From Bacteroidales bacterium (GTDB lineage Bacteria > Bacteroidota > Bacteroidia > Bacteroidales > FEN-979), in assembly GCA_016926765.1 (NCBI GenBank), contig JAFGNY010000357.1, positions 1-10,086 on the forward strand: a DNA stretch of 10,086 bases. The letters are read 5' to 3'. The notes beneath the pieces were generated by a model. That model was not told the origin of the DNA. It saw only the letters and a list, made by a program, of their open reading frames with translations, and made no database searches. The translations under genes were made by a program, and so were the position numbers. Below, in pieces: positions 6,184-10,086 of the stretch; positions within the stretch are counted from its first letter, which is position 1, and every line of letters starts with the position of its first letter.

Positions 6184-7251
6184 TTAGCCCGCTTTTCCAT
6201 AAATCATGGTAAAGAACACCACATTTTTATCCCCGTAACAGATTGAATCGCAGGAGCAACTGAAATCCTCTCCCAATCCTTCCGTGAAGAGCTGGTGCCA
6301 CTGGGAGCGCAGCATATGGTAATCGGAACGTTTTCCTCTGGGCTCCAGGAAGAAATAGATGACTTCCGACATCAGGAAGCGGTCGATGCTTGAAATGGCC
6401 AGTTCAACAGGGGCATCATGTTCAAACACGAAATCCATGATCCCGCCGTAGACCTGGTATACCGAAAGGGCAAGCTCGGGAGAGTTAATATCCGGGGTGT
6501 CGTGGTTTGCTTCTACCTCAAAAAGGATGAATCGATCGATATGCTCCTTCAGCTTTCTCAAGTTCTCCAGCTTGATTTCATAGGGCATGTGATGATAGGC
6601 GATGGATGACAATGCCAGGTCGTAATGGCCTTCAATCTCTTCTGTTACGGCTTCGATCCTTGCATGAGAGGTACGGATTCCGGCTTCGGGGAACGCCCGG
6701 GAGATGTTCTCCACCGCCAGTTTCAACATCGCTTCCGACGGGTCGATCAACAACACCTCCTCTACCCCTTCAATGTTGCCTGATGCCTTCAACTCCTGCA
6801 GAAGCTCCATCAGCATGATCCCGTGTCCGCAGCCGATATCCATAATCCGGATGGGCTTGGAATAGCTGGGCAGGGTTTCGGTGCAGTGCTTGCGGAAGTT
6901 CTTCCGGGAGCTGACCAGACAAGGAGTGCCGGCGAAATGGATATAGGGTCCGGGATCAGCGAAGATGGTTTCAGGGATGACCAGCTTGTCGTTATGGCGC
7001 TCGAGGAAACTGGAAAGGTAGGCATTGGAAAATAGGCCACCCTCTTCCCCGGCCAATCCGGCTGTAATCCATTGCCGGCCCCGTTCGCTCTTGTTCATCG
7101 CCAGAAACCGGGTTCCGATAAAGTAATGAAAAGCAGGGATCAATCCTGGCCTAACCAGTTTATTCAGTGCAAAGGGAGGCTTTCCCGTTTCGGTGATCCG
7201 GGTTGCGAGTTGTCTCCAGCTCCTGCTTTCTTCAGGATGAAGAAATATCAT
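6184..7251 (-). CDS. Class I SAM-dependent methyltransferase with N-terminal extension
   Basis: From the ATG at 7251 the protein has 355 residues. Motif I is MDIGCGHG (D138 to G144), the SAM-binding loop; the acidic end of strand 2 is IDP (Asp170), and YDLALSSIAYHHMP (about 210-223) is the motif IV region with a helical follow-on (LENLRKLKEHI). About 130 residues precede the Rossmann core (SWRQLATRITETGKPPFALNKLV, then a segment with FSNAYL), longer than minimal methyltransferases and probably a helical substrate or dimerisation region. The C-terminus has a CSCDSIC cluster (332-338 region) of unknown meaning. The substrate is unknown. An in-frame GTG at 7290 would add 13 residues, but that stretch is AT-rich and protein-poor, so I prefer 7251. 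No Shine-Dalgarno favours either start. It is not obviously linked to its neighbours. Confidence 0.85.
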   Translation of the reverse strand: MIFLHPEESRSWRQLATRITETGKPPFALNKLVRPGLIPAFHYFIGTRFLAMNKSERGRQWITAGLAGEEGGLFSNAYLSSFLERHNDKLVIPETIFADPGPYIHFAGTPCLVSSRKNFRKHCTETLPSYSKPIRIMDIGCGHGIMLMELLQELKASGNIEGVEEVLLIDPSEAMLKLAVENISRAFPEAGIRTSHARIEAVTEEIEGHYDLALSSIAYHHMPYEIKLENLRKLKEHIDRFILFEVEANHDTPDINSPELALSVYQVYGGIMDFVFEHDAPVELAISSIDRFLMSEVIYFFLEPRGKRSDYHMLRSQWHQLFTEGLGEDFSCSCDSICYGDKNVVFFTMIYGKAG

Positions 7252-7294
7252 ACTAATTTCATGTGTTAATAATTTGATTTTAATTGCCACATGG

Positions 7295-7348
7295 AATATC
7301 CATATATTTTCATGATGGGTTGGTACGAATATGGTTCTTATGGATATT
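7295..7348. repeat. Inverted repeat AATATCCATA / TATGGATATT
   Basis: The perfect 10-base arms lie at 7295-7304 and 7339-7348, separated by 34 bases, in the 90-129 base gap upstream of the methyltransferase gene and just after the T9SS-protein gene. The left arm is also part of a small palindrome ATGGA-ATA-TCCAT (7291-7303). There is no T-run, so it does not look like an intrinsic terminator. Paired operator half-sites are possible, but the region is AT-rich and chance is not excluded. Confidence 0.4.
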
Positions 7349-7380
7349 TCATATGCGTGGAAAGTAGTGGATTCAATCCG

Positions 7381-8646
7381 TCACCATTTTACAAACTTCC
7401 AGGTGGAACGCTCATTCTCAGCCTGGATTGTCAGGAAGTAGGTTCCCGAGGCAAGAGAGCTGATATCCCATGTTGCCTGATCCTCTCCGGGAGCAAGCAA
7501 TTCCGTGCGCAGGATACGACCCGTCATATCGAGGATCACCATGGTCAAGGCATCGGAAACCTGGCTTCGTGATTGAACTTCCACGTTGAGACGGTCCGAG
7601 GCCGGATTGGGCCAGAGGCGGAGTTCAGCAGCGGGCTGTCCGGTATCGTCCATCCCGACTCCCATCACAATGGCAATGCCGAAATCGATCACACCGGAGG
7701 TCGTTCCTTCGAAGCCGGTGAACTTGAGACGGTAAACGTTCCCTGATTGCTCCCAGACGTAAAATACCATTGAATCCAGGATGGTGTAGGTAAAGGTATT
7801 AAGGTCAAAATATTTCCAGTCCCACCCGATGGTAGAGCGGCCATTATCCCAGGGGGCGTCCCACCAGTCGTTGAACTCGGGATCCACCGGGTAGAACTTC
7901 TTTGCCTGGATGGCCGGATTGCTCAGCACACCTGTGACAATCACAGGCGCTCCGGTAGGATGCCAGGCCATATATTTGGTAAAGAGGATGTCCCAGCTTT
8001 CCTTCACAGGCTGGTAGTCGACCGGGAGGTTGGTCTGCATGTTGAACCCAACCATGTCTTTAGTCACATGATTGTCGGCATCAATAGTAATTTCCTGGAA
8101 GTCTGATCCGTCGAGGTTGGCATACCGGATTAGCCAGGTGTTCTCCACCGTGTTTTTCTCCACAATCCACACCTTTTTCCAACTGCCATCGGCCAGCAGT
8201 ATGATGAAAATGGAATCGCCGGTAATAATTTGCGTCCCCTCATCGTAAATCCCCCAGCCGTAATCGGGATATCCGGCCGACTGGCGGTTGAAAGCACCGT
8301 TTTCCCATACGTCGGGATCATTATACAGAGGAGGGTACTCGTAGAGATCGTTGGTATCAACCGTGGACCAGCCTGAGGTATCGGCATAGGGGTAAACCCA
8401 GAGGACCGCGTTGTTGCCATCGTTGATCAGTACGGCCGCGCTTCCGGGCTCCGTTCTGAATGAGAGGTCCCACGCCGTGCGCGGCGTCTCGTAGGTATTG
8501 AACGAAGTAAACTGATAATAAACTTCATTGGCATATCCGGGGCCCATAATGACCTCCTGAGGAAGCATCGGGACCTGGGCGGTGGTGGTTGCACTAAGCA
8601 GAACCAGGAGTAATCCGCCGCCAAAAGAGAGGAAAAACTGTTTCAT
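7381..8646 (-). CDS. T9SS-exported protein with HmuY-like domain and type A sorting domain
   Basis: This 421-residue secreted protein starts with a Sec signal peptide (hydrophobic 4-20, probable cleavage after Ala23 in TTTAQ). The body has NEVYYQFTSFNTYETPRTAWDLSFR (about 40-64) followed by ILINDG-like and aromatic strands, then a second WDILFTKY segment (218-225). This WD-aromatic-FT pattern, with ING-type loops, is characteristic of HmuY-family beta proteins, the haem-binding lipoprotein group of Porphyromonas and relatives. Haem binding is not shown here, since the ligand histidines of HmuY cannot be located with confidence. The last 80 or so residues are a T9SS type A C-terminal domain: ELRLWPNPASDRLNV (341-355), ILDMTGRIL (371-379), LASGTYFLTI (398-407) and a terminal basic-aromatic KFVKW. 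It is therefore expected to be carried across the outer membrane and attached to the surface or released. A perfect -7 box lies upstream at 8675-8682. Confidence 0.88.
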   Translation of the reverse strand: MKQFFLSFGGGLLLVLLSATTTAQVPMLPQEVIMGPGYANEVYYQFTSFNTYETPRTAWDLSFRTEPGSAAVLINDGNNAVLWVYPYADTSGWSTVDTNDLYEYPPLYNDPDVWENGAFNRQSAGYPDYGWGIYDEGTQIITGDSIFIILLADGSWKKVWIVEKNTVENTWLIRYANLDGSDFQEITIDADNHVTKDMVGFNMQTNLPVDYQPVKESWDILFTKYMAWHPTGAPVIVTGVLSNPAIQAKKFYPVDPEFNDWWDAPWDNGRSTIGWDWKYFDLNTFTYTILDSMVFYVWEQSGNVYRLKFTGFEGTTSGVIDFGIAIVMGVGMDDTGQPAAELRLWPNPASDRLNVEVQSRSQVSDALTMVILDMTGRILRTELLAPGEDQATWDISSLASGTYFLTIQAENERSTWKFVKW

Positions 8647-8674
8647 GGCATGTTAATTCTTGGTAAGACTTTGA

Positions 8675-8682
8675 CAAATATA
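8675..8682 (-). promoter_or_regulatory. Bacteroidota -7 box for the T9SS-protein gene
   Basis: On the minus strand this reads TATATTTG, a perfect TAnnTTTG, 28 bases before the ATG at 8646. No clean TTG -33 element sits at the usual distance. Confidence 0.5.
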
Positions 8683-8697
8683 ACGATATTTTGAACA

Positions 8698-8717
8698 CCA
8701 GGTCCTGAGTCACCTGG
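8698..8717. repeat. Inverted repeat CCAGGT-N8-ACCTGG
   Basis: The perfect 6-base arms, at 8698-8703 and 8712-8717, lie between the stop of the Fib_succ gene (8745) and the promoter of the T9SS-protein gene. On the minus strand it could form a stem after the upstream gene, but no U-run follows. It may be a weak or factor-assisted terminator, or an operator just upstream of the -33 region. Confidence 0.4.
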
Positions 8718-8744
8718 ACGACGCAACGCCTGAAGTAAAAAAAC

Positions 8745-9995
8745 TCAGTCGCGAAGACAACGTACGGAAAGGCCGTTCTCCTTCTCCCCAAACCAGCTGT
8801 TGGCAGCCACTGTGTCATACTCCATCAACAGGGAGACAAACCAGGGATTGTAAAATTCTCTCGACCAGAAACACCCCTCCTTTCCTAAACCGGTATAGGT
8901 ATCAGAGTAGGCTGAATAACTTCCTCCGGGTAAACCGGTAAAACCGCTGCTGTTTGTTGCTCCGCTGTTTGGGGCTTCCCAGTGAACCGTTCCTGCCTCT
9001 TTTAGCCGCCCCCCGGCATAGAGATAATATCCCAGGTAATCCAGCAACAGATCCCATTCATCCCATGAAGGAAGGTGCCATCCATCCGGACAAACACCCA
9101 GGGCCGTCTGCCAGTCATACAATCGTCCGAATTCAGTGCAGTTGGTGAGATTATCCTCATAACACCGGCTGGTTGCCGCGTTATAATTCAGATTTCGCTG
9201 AAGCCAGCATTGGGTTCCGATCTGTACTGTCGGATAGGTTTGCCCGTCGCGTGAATCGATAACCAGTGGTTGGCCGGGACAAGGAAGGTCAATTTGTTCA
9301 ACCGGTGTAGTAAATCCATATGGTTTTCCGTACCCTGTACCAGCCGAATGGGTCACATATGCCCTGGTATAATAATCCGTACCGGGATTCAGTTCAAACA
9401 GGTTTTCTGTATAAGAGATACTCACGATTCCAGGTCCCAGAACGTGGGTTTGTTCTGTATGCAGCCCCGATGTATCCGGATGGCTGGAAGTACCCCAGCA
9501 GATCCCGTAGGTAATGGTCGTTGATCCTGCCAGGTTCACGATTTCGGCATTACACGTGGCCATGTAGGGGGAGGTACACTGTACCTCTTCGGTGATGGCG
9601 GTAGGAATGCCACCCGCTTCGGTAGAAAACGCATAGAGTTCCCCGTAGCCGGTTCCGGCTTCATTTGTGGCGAACGCCTTGTAATAATAGTGGGTTGAAT
9701 GTGTTAATCCGTCGAGGGTCCCTTCAAAATTTCCCGCTCCATGGCCAACCTCCATTAAACTATCGCCAACATCCACATAGGGAGTCAGACTGTAACAGAT
9801 GCCTCTGGACACCTCCTGGTCTCCGCCATCGTCAATGACCCTACCCCCAAGGATGACTGATGACCAGGTGATCTCTTTCGCCTCCCCGGTTTCAACCACC
9901 GGGATCGTCATTACGACCGATTTGCTGCATGAGAAAAAAATTGTTACTGCGACAGCAGCGAAACAGCTATTCTTTATAAGCATTATTAATTTCAT
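8745..9995 (-). CDS. Lipoprotein with FNIII-like repeats and Fib_succ_major domain
   Basis: This 416-residue lipoprotein has a leader ending FFSC with lipidated Cys23, followed by SKSVVMT without an acidic run. Two related segments follow: about 38-125 and 133-229. Each has an RGICYSL/YGICWGT strand, a LDGLTHSTHYYYKAFATNEAGTGYG or LNPGTDYYTRAYVTHSAGTGYG strand and a YAFST/YGFTT ending, which are fibronectin type III-like repeats of the kind found in Bacteroidota surface proteins. The C-terminal domain (about 245-416) matches the Fibrobacter succinogenes major paralogous domain: DGQTYPTVQIGTQCWLQRNL, RLYDWQTAL, VCPDGWHLPSWDEWDLL, GFTGLPGG, FWSRE and a final LSVRCLRD. The domain's function is not established; cell-surface adhesion or glycan contact is commonly suggested. 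Paired cysteines (263, 278, 286, 302, 375, 413) fit disulfide bonding outside the cytoplasm. A weak AAGGA ribosome site precedes the ATG at 9995; an in-frame ATG at 9983 is less likely because the longer form keeps a full leader. Confidence 0.9.
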   Translation of the reverse strand: MKLIMLIKNSCFAAVAVTIFFSCSKSVVMTIPVVETGEAKEITWSSVILGGRVIDDGGDQEVSRGICYSLTPYVDVGDSLMEVGHGAGNFEGTLDGLTHSTHYYYKAFATNEAGTGYGELYAFSTEAGGIPTAITEEVQCTSPYMATCNAEIVNLAGSTTITYGICWGTSSHPDTSGLHTEQTHVLGPGIVSISYTENLFELNPGTDYYTRAYVTHSAGTGYGKPYGFTTPVEQIDLPCPGQPLVIDSRDGQTYPTVQIGTQCWLQRNLNYNAATSRCYEDNLTNCTEFGRLYDWQTALGVCPDGWHLPSWDEWDLLLDYLGYYLYAGGRLKEAGTVHWEAPNSGATNSSGFTGLPGGSYSAYSDTYTGLGKEGCFWSREFYNPWFVSLLMEYDTVAANSWFGEKENGLSVRCLRD

Positions 9996-10016
9996 TGTAT
10001 CCTTGAATTGATCACT

Positions 10017-10024
10017 GAAAGTTA
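10017..10024 (-). promoter_or_regulatory. Candidate -7 box for the Fib_succ lipoprotein gene
   Basis: On the minus strand this reads TAACTTTC, matching TAnnTTTG at all but the last base, 21 bases before the ATG at 9995. No strong -33 element is seen. Confidence 0.35.
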
Positions 10025-10046
10025 TGACTATTTTTTTTGGGTTGAA

Positions 10047-10086
10047 TTAAAAAAACCGTTCCAGTTCCGGCGGGATGGGTTCATCA
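10047..10086 (-). CDS. C-terminal end of a gene cut by the right window edge
   Basis: Reading the minus strand from 10085 gives DEPIPPELERFF and then TAA (10049-10047). The composition is protein-like (Pro, Glu, Leu, then a basic-aromatic end), GC-rich compared with the AT-rich stretch that follows, and no other in-frame stop appears. Only 12 codons are visible, so the product cannot be named. The next gene starts 51 bases downstream with its own -7 candidate. Confidence 0.5.
   Translation of the reverse strand, partial: DEPIPPELERFF

Noticed and set aside
7291..7572. 93-codon plus-strand open frame beginning with an aromatic-rich peptide
   Set aside because: Two thirds lies antisense to the T9SS sorting domain, there is no ribosome site, and the aromatic start comes from AT-rich palindromic DNA.

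Overview
The window looks like chromosomal DNA from a member of the Bacteroidota, probably an uncultured or environmental lineage near the Bacteroidales/Marinilabiliales. The evidence is a type IX secretion (T9SS) C-terminal sorting domain, SPII lipoproteins (one with a K/S/acidic run after the lipid Cys that resembles a Bacteroidota surface-export signal), a Fib_succ_major domain, and several TAnnTTTG-type -7 promoter boxes, the class used by the Bacteroidota sigma factor. I see no rRNA, tRNA, CRISPR array, transposase, phage or plasmid gene.

Layout. Positions 1-1113 (+) hold the 3' part of a GNAT-fold acyltransferase gene cut by the left edge. Positions 1166-2215 (+) encode an amidinotransferase/arginine-deiminase superfamily enzyme with a leader-like N-terminus, behind a strong Shine-Dalgarno. 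It converges on an exported 1-Cys peroxiredoxin (2245-2988, -). That gene is divergent from a B12-binding radical SAM protein of the HpnP/DUF4070 type (3110-4717, +). Two small lipoprotein genes of unknown function follow (4918-5505 and 5614-6141, +), each with its own promoter candidate. The right half is on the minus strand: a SAM-dependent methyltransferase (6184-7251, possibly to 7290), a HmuY-like T9SS-exported protein (7381-8646), a lipoprotein with two FNIII-like repeats and a Fib_succ_major domain (8745-9995), and the last 12 codons of another gene at the right edge.

The genes do not form an obvious operon or pathway. Most have their own leader region and promoter candidate, and at least five of the nine products are exported. 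The common theme is the cell envelope: a periplasmic peroxide-detoxifying enzyme, an apparently exported guanidino-modifying enzyme, surface or periplasmic lipoproteins, and an HpnP-like enzyme whose known relatives methylate membrane hopanoids. That theme is inference.

The least expected features are three short degenerate tandem-repeat tracts of 7-8 bp units, each with a different unit, each starting at or within a few bases of a stop codon (1103-1136, 4718-4774, 6147-6183). Others are the leader on the amidinotransferase-like enzyme and the HpnP-like radical SAM protein with no visible hopanoid genes beside it. I did not find a multi-gene system that I could defend as new.
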